64,000 bases of DNA, taken from UBA1351 sp964563505. GTDB taxonomy: Bacteria > Bacillota > Clostridia > Lachnospirales > Vallitaleaceae. Position 1 is the stretch's first letter, and each line of letters begins with the position of its first letter. The notes below the pieces were generated by a model. That model saw nothing but the letters and a program-made list of their open reading frames with translations. It had not been told where the DNA came from and searched no databases. The position numbers and the translations under genes are program-made. Below are positions 17,938 to 26,187 of the stretch, piece after piece. The DNA lies in NCBI GenBank assembly GCA_964563505.1, contig CAZLXW010000010.1, positions 22,048 to 86,047 of the forward strand. Direction: 5' to 3'.

Positions 17938-18509
17938 TAGTTCCCCTCCTTAATAATGTCATTGTAATATGTGATTGCTTCATTGACAGCATTTGTGACT
18001 GCAGCAGATGTAATCGTTGCACCACCAATGGCATCAATATTTTGATCGTTACTATTTCCTTTTACGAGGCTTAGTAACGAAGCTGATTTATTAACAAACT
18101 GACTTTTAAAAGGGTCTTCATCGGCTTGTGCACCTAATCCGGGTGTTTCTGTATGACTGATAATATCAATACCATTTATTGTTCCGTCTGCATTGATACC
18201 AACCATCATATTAATTGTGCCATCATACCCTTCCGTTGTTTCAAGTTGAAAAGCATATCCGCTCACATCACCTGAATCCCTGGAAACAGCTTCATAGACA
18301 CGGGTTATATATTCAACATCACCGTCGACATCATATTCAGAAAAACTAGAGTTATCCATAACAGCAGCAAGAGCCTTTTCAGTTTTAATCTTCGTTTGTT
18401 CTGCAATAGCATCAACAGTGAAACTATAAGTAAACCCGAGTAATAAACCTGCAATTAATGTGATTCCAAATAAGATGAGTGCATTTTTTAATATCGAATC
18501 TTTTTTCAT
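17937..18509 (-). CDS. rnfG: Rnf electron transport complex subunit G (covalent FMN)
   Basis: RnfG has one N-terminal transmembrane helix and an extracytoplasmic FMN domain. In the covalent-flavin family the FMN threonine lies in an (S/T)GAT-like motif; here DAIGGATITSAAV near residue 165 fits. ISHTETPGLGAQADEDPF near residue 125 is also typical. I chose ATG 18509, which follows GGAGGAG, over an in-frame codon inside rnfD. The product is about 190 residues. Confidence 0.95.
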   Translation of the reverse strand: MKKDSILKNALILFGITLIAGLLLGFTYSFTVDAIAEQTKIKTEKALAAVMDNSSFSEYDVDGDVEYITRVYEAVSRDSGDVSGYAFQLETTEGYDGTINMMVGINADGTINGIDIISHTETPGLGAQADEDPFKSQFVNKSASLLSLVKGNSNDQNIDAIGGATITSAAVTNAVNEAITYYNDIIKEGN

Positions 18510-18510
18510 A

Positions 18511-19470
18511 CTATTTCTCCTCCCCAAAAGCTCGTGGTATTGTATAACGATCTATGAGCGGAACAGTGAGGTTCATAATAATTATTGCAAAAGATACGCC
18601 TTCGGGATAGGCACCAAATAATCGAATTAAAGCGGTAATGATTCCACATCCCACTGCAAAAATAATTTGGCCAACGGCTGTCATTGGTGATGTTGTATAA
18701 TCTGTTGCCATGAAAAAAGCACCTAACATTAGGCCACCACCAAACAAATGATAACCTAGGTAGTTTAGGTCAACCCCACCATTAAAGACGCTATATAGAA
18801 GAACAAAGATGCCTACCGTACCTATATAAAACACAGGAATACGATAGTGTATAACTTTTCGTGCAATTAAATATAGTCCGCCAATCAAAATAGCCAGAGC
18901 TGAAACTTCACCGATACTTCCGGATACTGTTCCGATAAATGCTTCAAAAACACTTTGATCAACCATGCCACCTTCTTTTAATGAACCGAGTACAGTTGCC
19001 GATGCAACAGTATCAACGCTAGGCCAGGATGTCATATGTTCTGCAAAAGATATAATTAAAAACGCTCGGGCTGCCAATGCAGGGTTCATAAAGTTATTAC
19101 CGATACCACCAAACAATTGTTTAACCACGATGATTGCAAATAAACTTCCGATAATCGGTACAACAATGGCTAACAAATAAGGCATATTGGGTAAAGCCGC
19201 CGGTAAATTTAAACCTAATAATAATCCTGTAACAGCAGCTGAACCATCATTCACTCGAACAGGCTCTTTCATAAGCTTTTGATATATGTATTCAAAAAAC
19301 ACAGCTGAAATGGTTGAGATAATTACTGTAAATACTGCCGCTAGTCCAAAAACATAAAATCCTACGAGTGTTGCAGGTAATAATGCAATAATTACATCTC
19401 GCATGATATGACTCGTCGTGTCGTTTGAGCGCACGTGCGGAGATGACGATACAATCGTTAATTCTGACAT
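18511..19470 (-). CDS. rnfD: Rnf electron transport complex subunit D
   Basis: A polytopic RnfD/NqrB-family subunit of about 319 residues. It begins MSELTIVSSSPHVRSNDTTS and has many hydrophobic helices. The stretch VNDGSAAVTGLLLGLNLP and the flavin motif TVASATVLGSL (near residue 155, with the candidate FMN threonine) are typical. GGIGNNFMNPALAARAF is also conserved. ATG 19470 follows AGGAGG. The longer in-frame reading into rnfC is rejected. Confidence 0.95.
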   Translation of the reverse strand: MSELTIVSSSPHVRSNDTTSHIMRDVIIALLPATLVGFYVFGLAAVFTVIISTISAVFFEYIYQKLMKEPVRVNDGSAAVTGLLLGLNLPAALPNMPYLLAIVVPIIGSLFAIIVVKQLFGGIGNNFMNPALAARAFLIISFAEHMTSWPSVDTVASATVLGSLKEGGMVDQSVFEAFIGTVSGSIGEVSALAILIGGLYLIARKVIHYRIPVFYIGTVGIFVLLYSVFNGGVDLNYLGYHLFGGGLMLGAFFMATDYTTSPMTAVGQIIFAVGCGIITALIRLFGAYPEGVSFAIIIMNLTVPLIDRYTIPRAFGEEK

Positions 19471-19483
19471 AATAATCCTCCTT

Positions 19484-20824
19484 CTATTTTCTACGCTCAG
19501 CCATAACTGTACGTCGTGTTGTTCGAATCGATTGAACAAGATAACGTTTTGAGGGGCATACATAGGAACATGAACCACACTCTATACAGTGCATTCCCTT
19601 GTATGTTTCAAAAGCTTCAGTGGCATTGTTACGAGCAAAACGGTCTAAATCAAGAGGCAAAAGGTTCATCGGACATGCATCAACACACTTACCACATCGA
19701 ATACAAGGACTTTCTTCACCTGAATGCATTTCCTCATCAGATAATAATAAAATCGACGATGACGTTTTAATAATCGGAATATCAATATCAAATATTGCAA
19801 GCCCCATCATAGGACCACCAGAAATAATCTTTTTAGTATTTTCAACATCGCCACCAGCATATTCAATAAGCTGTCGGTAGCTTGTTCCGATTTTTACTTT
19901 GTAGTTCCCCGGGTTTTTTACATTTTCACCAGATACTGTAACAATACGTCGCATTAAAGGACGTCCTCTAAAAAATGCGCGATGAATTGCAACGACAGTA
20001 TCAATATTTTGTACGATGCATCCGGCATCTGCAGGTAACTTTCCTCCAGGCACTTCACGTTTTGTAACAGAATAAATGAGCTGTTTTTCAGCGCCTTGAG
20101 GATATTTAGTTGCCAAGGATGCAACCTCCATGTTTTTGGCAATTTCTAAATCGGATTCTTTTTGAAAGTTTGATAAAGCCTTTCTCATAGCTTCGATTGC
20201 ATCCGGTTTATTATCTTCAATTCCGATAATCCCTTTTGCTTCAGGATAGAGTGTTAGAATAACCGATAATCCTTTGATAATACGGTCGGGCTCTTCAAGC
20301 ATAACGCGATGATCAGATGTCAAGTAGGGCTCACATTCAGCTCCGTTTACAACAATGTAATCAACAACTTTATCTTTAGGCGGATTTAACTTAATAAAGG
20401 TTGGAAATCCAGCCCCTCCCATGCCGACAATTCCAGCTTCACGGATTGTTGCTAAAATGTCGTCTTTACTCATTGAATATGGATCTTTAGGTATCATTTC
20501 AACTTCGTTGTATAAGCCATCATTGTCAATGATGATGCCTGTACTTTTCGAGCCGTTTGGATGTAATACCTCCATAATTTTTTTGACTTTTCCAGAAACT
20601 GTACTATGTACAGGAGCACTTACAAAACTCTCTGAATCCCCGATCTTTTGACCGACAAGTACCTCTTCACCAACTTTGACTAATGGTGAACAAGGTGCTC
20701 CAATATGTTGTTGCAACATAATGGTTACATCACCTTCCGGTAGAATGTATTCAATGGCTTTGTCTTTTGTAAAATGTTTAGCGTGTTTTGGGTGAATCCC
20801 TTTTTTAAATGTTAAACTGGACAT
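19484..20824 (-). CDS. rnfC: Rnf electron transport complex subunit C (NADH module)
   Basis: RnfC is the cytoplasmic NAD-reactive subunit of the Rnf complex. The 446-residue product has the Nqo1-like glycine motif GIVGMGGAGFPTFIKLNPP near residue 130. NGAECEPYLTSDHRVMLE follows near 160, and two C-terminal [4Fe-4S] sets lie near residue 375 (CIRCGKCVDACPMNL) and 415 (CIECGSCSYVCPSKR). It is first in the operon, 13 bases before rnfD. The start follows AGGGGGT. Confidence 0.97.
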   Translation of the reverse strand: MSSLTFKKGIHPKHAKHFTKDKAIEYILPEGDVTIMLQQHIGAPCSPLVKVGEEVLVGQKIGDSESFVSAPVHSTVSGKVKKIMEVLHPNGSKSTGIIIDNDGLYNEVEMIPKDPYSMSKDDILATIREAGIVGMGGAGFPTFIKLNPPKDKVVDYIVVNGAECEPYLTSDHRVMLEEPDRIIKGLSVILTLYPEAKGIIGIEDNKPDAIEAMRKALSNFQKESDLEIAKNMEVASLATKYPQGAEKQLIYSVTKREVPGGKLPADAGCIVQNIDTVVAIHRAFFRGRPLMRRIVTVSGENVKNPGNYKVKIGTSYRQLIEYAGGDVENTKKIISGGPMMGLAIFDIDIPIIKTSSSILLLSDEEMHSGEESPCIRCGKCVDACPMNLLPLDLDRFARNNATEAFETYKGMHCIECGSCSYVCPSKRYLVQSIRTTRRTVMAERRK

Positions 20825-20865
20825 TCTAGACCCCCTGTCTAATTTTTTTCGAATTTATCATACTT

Positions 20866-20894
20866 ATAATAAAACATTTTTCCTTTATTTACAA
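20866..20894 (-). promoter_or_regulatory. Candidate promoter for the rnf operon
   Basis: TTGTAA (20894-20889), a 17-base spacer and TATTAT (20871-20866) on the minus strand, about 42 bases before the rnfC ATG. The Rex-like dyad begins four bases upstream of the -35. Confidence 0.6.
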
Positions 20895-20897
20895 GGT

Positions 20898-20915
20898 GTG
20901 TTAATAAACTATCAA
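20898..20915. promoter_or_regulatory. Candidate Rex-type redox operator upstream of rnf
   Basis: The plus-strand 18-mer GTGTTAATAAACTATCAA matches 11 of the 14 specified positions of the clostridial Rex consensus TTGTTAAnnnnTTAACAA. The left half matches six of seven and the right half five of seven. It abuts the candidate -35. Rex represses NADH-linked genes at low NADH/NAD ratio, so an rnf promoter is a sensible target. The assignment is inference from the match and the position. Confidence 0.4.
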
Positions 20916-20927
20916 GTTTCTTGGGAA

Positions 20928-20979
20928 CGTGAATAAATCAACGCTTTCCGCGTTTTGCACATTGTATACAATATTCACG
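20928..20979. repeat. Nested inverted repeats upstream of rnf
   Basis: Outer arms CGTGAATA (20928-20935) and TATTCACG (20972-20979) enclose two further dyads: AACGC...GCGTT (20940-20954) and the palindrome ATTGTATACAAT (20961-20972). In single-stranded form this would resemble a three-way junction. It lies between the upstream operon terminator and the rnf promoter, so it may be an operator array rather than a transcribed structure. Confidence 0.5.
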
Positions 20980-20982
20980 AAC

Positions 20983-21010
20983 AAAAAAAGGACAAAAAAA
21001 CTTTCTGCCC
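20983..21010 (-). terminator. Terminator of the DRTGG/HATPase/hydrogenase-like operon
   Basis: On the minus strand GGGCAGAAAG folds back on TTTTTTTGTCC, with one or two G-U pairs, followed by a T-run. It begins about 28 bases after the stop of the 21038-21586 gene and separates that operon from rnf. Confidence 0.7.
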
Positions 21011-21037
21011 CTTCGTTTTTCACTCTTTTTCGTTAAT

Positions 21038-21586
21038 TCATTCACTATCATGCAATGCTACGATATTATCCTTCAAATACTCGCGAATCCATTGTGAAAT
21101 TTCAGGTGTGTTTAGTGAAATATCGCCAAGAATTTCTTTAAGCATTTGTGTTGTTAATGTAAAACTGGTCCCATCTACTTCATAGATAAAATCAATATTA
21201 ATATCTTCATGGGACACAAATAGGGTTAATATCGTCGAAACGAGATTACCCATTGGCGGTCGGTCAATATGCGTTAATTCCATCAAGGCTTCCAATTGCG
21301 TTCCCTTTCCAACTTCAGTATCAATATTTAGGTGACCATTACAATTTAAACACGTATCATTAAGTAGTGGAATACCCAAGCCAACCTTTCGAGTCGTTCG
21401 ACTTGTTGTAAAGGGGTTTTTAATATCTTTGTATATATGCGCAGGGATTCCATTTCCATTATCATTGATGCTAATCTTTAACGCGTTTTTCTCCCTATTT
21501 TCATCAATATTAATAATAAGGTGGTTTGCATTTGCACGAATACTGTTATTTGCAATATCTAAAATATGATAAGAAAGTTCTTTCAT
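21038..21586 (-). CDS. HATPase-domain (anti-sigma/histidine-kinase type) protein
   Basis: The 182-residue product opens with a GHKL ATPase fold. An N-box-like segment (HILDIANNSIRANANHL) lies near residue 6. INDNGNGIPAHIY is near 48, a glycine lid (RKVGLGIPLLND) near 75 and VGKGTQLEA near 103. There is no dimerisation/phosphoacceptor or receiver domain, so it is not a complete sensor kinase. The last 70 residues are a separate small domain I do not recognise. It is the last gene of the five-gene cluster and probably acts with the DRTGG protein encoded two bases upstream. Confidence 0.82.
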   Translation of the reverse strand: MKELSYHILDIANNSIRANANHLIINIDENREKNALKISINDNGNGIPAHIYKDIKNPFTTSRTTRKVGLGIPLLNDTCLNCNGHLNIDTEVGKGTQLEALMELTHIDRPPMGNLVSTILTLFVSHEDINIDFIYEVDGTSFTLTTQMLKEILGDISLNTPEISQWIREYLKDNIVALHDSE

Positions 21587-21587
21587 T

Positions 21588-21920
21588 TTATAAACCCATC
21601 TGTCCTAATTTTTTTGCGATTGAATACGAAGATTCTCTTGAAGATAATAGTACAACCTCTTCTATTTTCGCCTTTTCAACAGCATCATCGTCAATAGAAA
21701 AACCTTCTGATACAATGATACAGCCAACATCTGCCAAAGTTGCAACTGCTATTATATTAATGTGGCTTTGAACAGTAATCCAAGCACAATTTTCAGGCGC
21801 CTTCCCCATGACAACACTAAGTAAATCACCTACATAGCCATCATTAATCTCACGCTCTAGAAGCGTTTCCCCTGTAATCACCGTTAAATTTAATGGTTCA
21901 ATAATATCGTTAATTTTCAT
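21588..21920 (-). CDS. DRTGG domain protein (second copy)
   Basis: A stand-alone DRTGG domain of 110 residues. DRTGG domains are regulatory modules found with CBS domains and phosphotransacetylase-like proteins. Here the family-like stretch GYVGDLLSVVMGKAPENCAW lies near residue 28. VATLADVGCIIVSEGFSID is near residue 60. It resembles the 123-residue protein at 23680-24051 in layout. The start overlaps the end of the hydrogenase-like gene by four bases, so translation is probably coupled. Confidence 0.8.
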   Translation of the reverse strand: MKINDIIEPLNLTVITGETLLEREINDGYVGDLLSVVMGKAPENCAWITVQSHINIIAVATLADVGCIIVSEGFSIDDDAVEKAKIEEVVLLSSRESSYSIAKKLGQMGL

Positions 21921-23254
21921 TTTGGAACCTCCTGTTTTTTGTTTGTATCCATATGCCGAATTGATGGTGGCATTTTCCCGGCAAGGCTAACCATATTTTC
22001 TGCAACATCACGCACTTTTTCACGTAACATAAAAATACAGTCCTCTATATTTGCATGACCCTGAACGATATCTTCTGCAAGCGCATGACACGTCGGCGCT
22101 CCACATGAACCACAATCGATTTGGGGTAATGTTTCAAATATTTGCTCAAGACGTTCTATTTTTTTGAGAGCAATTGCCATATCATCATCAAGTTTCATCA
22201 CTTGTTTGTTTTTTAATGAATATTGCCAATCAAGTTCAATTGTGTCTCTATACATATCTAATTCTCTGGTCTTTCCAAGTGAATTAATATATTTTTTTAC
22301 TTTGGACATGCGGTTTGTTGCAACAAATGAGTTTTCTACTGTGAGTGGGCCTCCTAAACAACCATTTGTACACGAAAGGCATTCAACAAATTCAACATCC
22401 AACTTATTGTTTTCTACACGTTCAAGTATTTCAATAACATTTTCAATGCCGTCAACAGCGACATGATTATATACTTTTGATGCGAGTCCTTCTCCTCCTG
22501 TTGCTGCCCAACCGATACCTCGGCTTGTAGAGGTCTGTAGTACTTCGACTTCTTCTTGTCGCATATTTTTTATAATCGGTAACATTAATTTATATACATC
22601 TTTAATTGAAATAATACCATCAACTTCTGAGTGGTCAAATGTATGGGGATATCTTGAATCCGTTACCTTTGCAGCACAAGGGGTTATAAAAAAAATACCG
22701 ATGTCTTCAGCTGGAATCCCTTTTCTTACTAAATATTGACGTGCATACCTTGCACTTGCCTCTTTTGGAGATATTACAGGTAAAACATTTGGAATCAATG
22801 ATGGAAAGCGCATTTCTACAAGCTTAACAATTGCAGGACATGCACTGGATATCATGGGCGAAGCGGTTTTCCCTTTTTCCATAAATTGGCGGCTATATTC
22901 TGTTACGATTTCGGCAGCTCGTGCCACCTCATAGACTTCGTCAAACCCTATTTTTTTTAATGCAGTTAAGATAATATTTGGGTCGCGAATTTTTTTGAAC
23001 TGTGTGTACAGTGTTGGCGCCGGAATGGCTACTTTATATTTATATTCATAAATTTTTTCAAACGGATCGGTCATTGCCTTTTTTGCATGACTTTTGCAGA
23101 CACGAATACACATGCCACAATCGATACATCGATCATCCGTTATTTCGGCTTTTGAATTACGAACACGTATTGCTTCAGTTGGACATCGTTTTATACAATC
23201 GGTACACCCAATACATTTTTCCCAATCCAATGTTACTGAATGTGAAGTTCCCAT
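21917..23254 (-). CDS. [FeFe]-hydrogenase-like protein, probable sensory type
   Basis: The 445-residue product has two N-terminal [4Fe-4S] motifs, CIGCTDCIKRCP (14-25) and CIDCGMCIRVC (43-53). An [FeFe]-hydrogenase large-subunit fold follows. The H-cluster ligand positions are kept: C139 in SSACP, C193 in TPCAAK, and C295 and C299 in ECLSCTNGC. The residue before C139 is Ala138, where catalytic enzymes have the proton-relay cysteine (TSCCP). A Fe4S domain (C381, C384, C389, C406) closes the protein. Ala at that position is known from putative sensory [FeFe]-hydrogenases. There is no PAS domain, which fits the group D type. Neighbouring HATPase and DRTGG genes support a signalling role; the exact class is inference. 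Confidence 0.85.
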   Translation of the reverse strand: MGTSHSVTLDWEKCIGCTDCIKRCPTEAIRVRNSKAEITDDRCIDCGMCIRVCKSHAKKAMTDPFEKIYEYKYKVAIPAPTLYTQFKKIRDPNIILTALKKIGFDEVYEVARAAEIVTEYSRQFMEKGKTASPMISSACPAIVKLVEMRFPSLIPNVLPVISPKEASARYARQYLVRKGIPAEDIGIFFITPCAAKVTDSRYPHTFDHSEVDGIISIKDVYKLMLPIIKNMRQEEVEVLQTSTSRGIGWAATGGEGLASKVYNHVAVDGIENVIEILERVENNKLDVEFVECLSCTNGCLGGPLTVENSFVATNRMSKVKKYINSLGKTRELDMYRDTIELDWQYSLKNKQVMKLDDDMAIALKKIERLEQIFETLPQIDCGSCGAPTCHALAEDIVQGHANIEDCIFMLREKVRDVAENMVSLAGKMPPSIRHMDTNKKQEVPK

Positions 23255-23282
23255 AAATGCTTCCTCCTAGACTTAAACCAAA

Positions 23283-23705
23283 TCATTGAATATCAAAGGA
23301 TATTTCGACAATTGTTCCAACATTCTCTTCTGAATGCACTTTTAAATGATCGCTATAACGTTTAATATTCGGCAATCCCATTCCGGCCCCAAATCCCATC
23401 GTCCTGGCTTGTTCAGAAGCCGTTGAATAGCCCGCCTGCATGGCCAAGTCGATATCAGGTATCCCCGGGCCATGATCTTCAAGTCGAACATATATTTTTG
23501 TTGGTGTGACTTCTGCGAGGATTTCACCACCGTTTGCATGAATAACCATGTTAATCTCAGCTTCATACATTGCTATTGCAATTTTACGTATTAAATTTGT
23601 TGGGAGTCCCAGTTGCTTTAGTGTTGTTTTAAATTTTGATGAGGCAACACCTGCATCAATAAATTCATTTCCTTCTACTTCATAAGTGAATTTCATCGTG
23701 AGCAA
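23283..23705 (-). CDS. Anti-sigma-factor-like ATPase (RsbT/SpoIIAB type)
   Basis: A single GHKL ATPase domain of about 140 residues, like the switch kinases that bind or phosphorylate partner proteins. Motifs are the N-box AMYEAEINMVIHANGG near residue 46, the G1 box EDHGPGIPDIDLAMQAG near 77, and the lid GFGAGMGLPNIKRYSD near 104. The TTG at 23705 sits six bases after AGGAG, whereas the in-frame ATG at 23696 is 15 bases away, so the TTG start is preferred. It overlaps the upstream DRTGG gene by 26 bases. No sigma factor or anti-anti-sigma gene is in the window. Confidence 0.85.
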   Translation of the reverse strand: MLTMKFTYEVEGNEFIDAGVASSKFKTTLKQLGLPTNLIRKIAIAMYEAEINMVIHANGGEILAEVTPTKIYVRLEDHGPGIPDIDLAMQAGYSTASEQARTMGFGAGMGLPNIKRYSDHLKVHSEENVGTIVEISFDIQ

Positions 23706-24051
23706 TTTCCTCTCCTAGTAATCCTTGCTGAAATAATAAGCCAGATGCTGTAAACAATGAATGTGTCGTTCGAATAATAACGATATCGCGTTCATTGGCC
23801 ATATCAATAATATCTTCTGAAGGTTTTTTACCTCTTACAATTAGAATTGCTTTTATATCTAACATTTCTGCCGTTCGGATAACTTGTGGATGAACAAGAC
23901 CGGTTAATAGCAAGACATTATTTTGAACATACGCTAACACATCACTCATAAGGTCACAACTGTACCCATAATCAATTTCATCTTCAAGTAATTCTGACTT
24001 ACCGCAGATTAATTCGCCATTTAATATATTTAGTACTTGTTGTATTTTCAT
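23680..24051 (-). CDS. DRTGG domain protein (first copy)
   Basis: A 123-residue stand-alone DRTGG-type regulatory protein and the first gene of the cluster. It has IDYGYSCDLMSDVLAYVQNN near residue 26 and LDIKAILIVRGKKP near 68. The layout matches the 110-residue copy at 21588-21920, suggesting an old duplication of a DRTGG-plus-ATPase pair around the hydrogenase-like gene. ATG 24051 follows AGGAGG. Confidence 0.8.
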   Translation of the reverse strand: MKIQQVLNILNGELICGKSELLEDEIDYGYSCDLMSDVLAYVQNNVLLLTGLVHPQVIRTAEMLDIKAILIVRGKKPSEDIIDMANERDIVIIRTTHSLFTASGLLFQQGLLGEEIAHDEIHL

Positions 24052-24077
24052 AAATTCCTCCTAGATAATGTGTCTAT

Positions 24078-24106
24078 ATTTTAACAGTAAAATGCAATAA
24101 AGTAAA
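24078..24106 (-). promoter_or_regulatory. Candidate promoter of the DRTGG/HATPase/hydrogenase-like operon
   Basis: TTTACT, 17 bases, TAAAAT on the minus strand, about 27 bases before the first DRTGG gene. The -10 matches five of six and the -35 four of six positions. Confidence 0.55.
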
Positions 24107-24184
24107 TGATACAATATTAAAGAAAAAAGTTTATTAGCGTTTTTTACTAAATCTGTTGAATAATTACATATTATTCTGTAAAAT
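24107..24184 (+). promoter_or_regulatory. Candidate promoters of the soluble chemoreceptor gene
   Basis: Two possibilities are visible. One is an extended -10 (TG, one base, TACAAT, 24107-24115). The other is TTGAAT-17-TAAAAT (24156-24184), which would start transcription almost at the ribosome binding site AGGAGGT (24191-24197). I saw no sigma-28-type flagellar promoter. Confidence 0.4.
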
Positions 24185-24203
24185 AACAACAGGAGGTATT
24201 GCT

Positions 24204-26156
24204 ATGAAAAAAAGATTATCTGTGTTATCAAAGAAAGCTTCAAATGATCCTTACATGCATAAAATAAAAGATTGGGATTTTACTGAACGATTCGATTCAA
24301 CCAATGTCAATCCTACAAATGACTCTCCTTATTATGAAATTTATGTGAACTATAAAACATATTTTTCTGAATTTTCCAATGCCTTTAATGAAGTGATGGA
24401 TGTATCGAGTAAATTAGAAGGTATTATTCAAGAGCTCTCGGATTCATCAGAGCAAATAAAAGATGCATCTTCTTATATTGCAGACGGAGCCAATCACCAA
24501 GCAAAAGATGTTGCTACAGGACTGGCATTAACAGAACAACTTGCTGAAAGCTTAAACATAATGGAAAGCCGTTCTAAAGCCCTCATTGATTTAGCCAACG
24601 CCATGGGTCAAGTAAATTCATCCGGCCGTGAATCCGTTGATGGCCTTATAACAAATCAAGAAAAAAACCAAAAAGTTATTACTACAATCACAGAAGAAAT
24701 ATATAAAGTTTTAGAAAAAACAGAGAGCATTAATGATATCACCAATGTCCTCTACACGATTGCAGAACAAACGAATTTATTAGCCCTTAATGCATCTATT
24801 GAAGCGGCACGAGCCGGAGAAGCCGGAAAAGGCTTTGCAGTTGTCGCTGATGAAGTGCGTAAACTATCTGAAGAAAGTCGAAAAGCTAGTAGTGACATCA
24901 ATGATTCTATACTTATGGTCACAAATGAACTGAATGATTTGAAAAATGTTATTGATGAGTCAACGGATATATTTAACGCACAAAAAAAATCCGTTAACGA
25001 TGTTGTTGAAAGCTTTGATAAAATCAATGCATATATTTTAAAATTCATTGAAGAACAAGTCCACTTTAATGACGAGTTCTTAGGGTTAAGCAAACAAAAA
25101 GATGAACTTGTTGCAATGATGAATAATGTAGCTTCTGTCGTTGAAGAGTCAACGGCAACAACCGAAGAGTTAGCAAGTTTAACCTTGTATCAAAATAGCT
25201 CTACATCCATGCTAACTCAAATGACCGAACTGCTTTCAGAGTATGTCGATAAAATCAATCAAGATTTTCAACGCGTTCAAGTCGATGTGGCAACGTCAAA
25301 AACCATCTCGGTTGCAATGATTTTTGATATTGATGTTCCCTTTTGGCATCCAACAAGATACGATGCAGAAAAAGCGGCAAAGATTTTTAATTATTCTATT
25401 GATTTTTTTGCACCGAAGTCTCGTAATACCGCAACTGAGGAAATGAAAAAAATTACTGAACAATTAATAGAAAACCATTATGATGCAATTGCTATTAGTC
25501 CAATTTATTCAAAAGATATTGTGAAAAATCTTCAAACCTGTGTTAAAAATGGTAGTCGTATCATTTTCTTAAATTCTAAATTAGAGGATGTTCCATACGA
25601 AGCCCTCATTCAAACGGATGGATACAATGCAGGAAAAAGTGCTGCTAAGGTAGCTGCAAAAATTACGAATAATCGAGGAAAAGCAATTGTTGGCCGCTGG
25701 CAAGATGTTACCATTGATGCCATTGATCAAAGAGCCATAGGTTTCATCGAAGCTATAAAAAAAGAGACAAATTTAGAAGCTGTTTCCTACCCTATTCCTA
25801 GTGACGGCGATGATGATAAAATATTTGGCGTTATTGATAAAATGTTATTAGCTCATCCCGACATCAATGTTTTATTTACGACAGATATTAATTGGGGGGA
25901 ACATGCAGCAAAATATATTACGCGACGAAAGCCAAACTTTTCATTAATTACTATGGATTATACAAAAGAAATATCCGGATACATTGAGTCGGGAGCGATT
26001 TCTTGTGCTCTATCTCAAAGAAATGCAACATGGGGATCAATGACCATTGAATTTGTTAGTGCCCTTCTTGAAGGTAAAGCAATTACCAAATATACTGACA
26101 CAGGAACTTTTGAAGTGAACGCATCAAATATAAGTATTTTTAAAAAACGATTATAG
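24204..26156 (+). CDS. Soluble chemoreceptor fused to a periplasmic-binding-protein-like domain
   Basis: A 650-residue protein with an N-terminal methyl-accepting signalling coiled coil and a C-terminal LacI/ribose-binding-protein-like domain. The receptor hairpin tip is at about 187-215 (EQTNLLALNASIEAARAGE, then GKGFAVVADEVRKL). From about residue 365 the binding-protein fold begins: SVAMIFDIDVPFWHP, IAISPIYSKDIV, GYNAGKSAAKVAAK, VLFTTDINWGEHAAKYI. I see no signal peptide and no transmembrane segment. Both domains should therefore be cytoplasmic, with input at the C terminus, the reverse of classical receptors. ATG 24204 follows AGGAGGT. The ligand is unknown; a sugar or similar intracellular metabolite is inferred from the fold. 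Confidence 0.87.
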   Translation: MKKRLSVLSKKASNDPYMHKIKDWDFTERFDSTNVNPTNDSPYYEIYVNYKTYFSEFSNAFNEVMDVSSKLEGIIQELSDSSEQIKDASSYIADGANHQAKDVATGLALTEQLAESLNIMESRSKALIDLANAMGQVNSSGRESVDGLITNQEKNQKVITTITEEIYKVLEKTESINDITNVLYTIAEQTNLLALNASIEAARAGEAGKGFAVVADEVRKLSEESRKASSDINDSILMVTNELNDLKNVIDESTDIFNAQKKSVNDVVESFDKINAYILKFIEEQVHFNDEFLGLSKQKDELVAMMNNVASVVEESTATTEELASLTLYQNSSTSMLTQMTELLSEYVDKINQDFQRVQVDVATSKTISVAMIFDIDVPFWHPTRYDAEKAAKIFNYSIDFFAPKSRNTATEEMKKITEQLIENHYDAIAISPIYSKDIVKNLQTCVKNGSRIIFLNSKLEDVPYEALIQTDGYNAGKSAAKVAAKITNNRGKAIVGRWQDVTIDAIDQRAIGFIEAIKKETNLEAVSYPIPSDGDDDKIFGVIDKMLLAHPDINVLFTTDINWGEHAAKYITRRKPNFSLITMDYTKEISGYIESGAISCALSQRNATWGSMTIEFVSALLEGKAITKYTDTGTFEVNASNISIFKKRL

Positions 26157-26159
26157 GAC

Positions 26160-26187
26160 TTGCAAATTATCTGAATTGTGTTATAAT
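26160..26187 (+). promoter_or_regulatory. Promoter for the small Cys-rich gene at 26307
   Basis: TTGCAA, 16 bases, perfect TATAAT. The predicted start near 26194 would give a leader of about 110 bases containing the inverted repeat at 26187-26281. Confidence 0.65.

Noticed and set aside
24062..24203. Sigma-28 (flagellar) promoter for the chemoreceptor gene
   Set aside because: No TAAA-N15-GCCGATAA-like pattern was found; vegetative-type hexamers fit better.
24752..25093. Minus-strand frame of 113 residues inside the chemoreceptor gene
   Set aside because: Antisense shadow of the conserved MCP hairpin region; no ribosome binding site.
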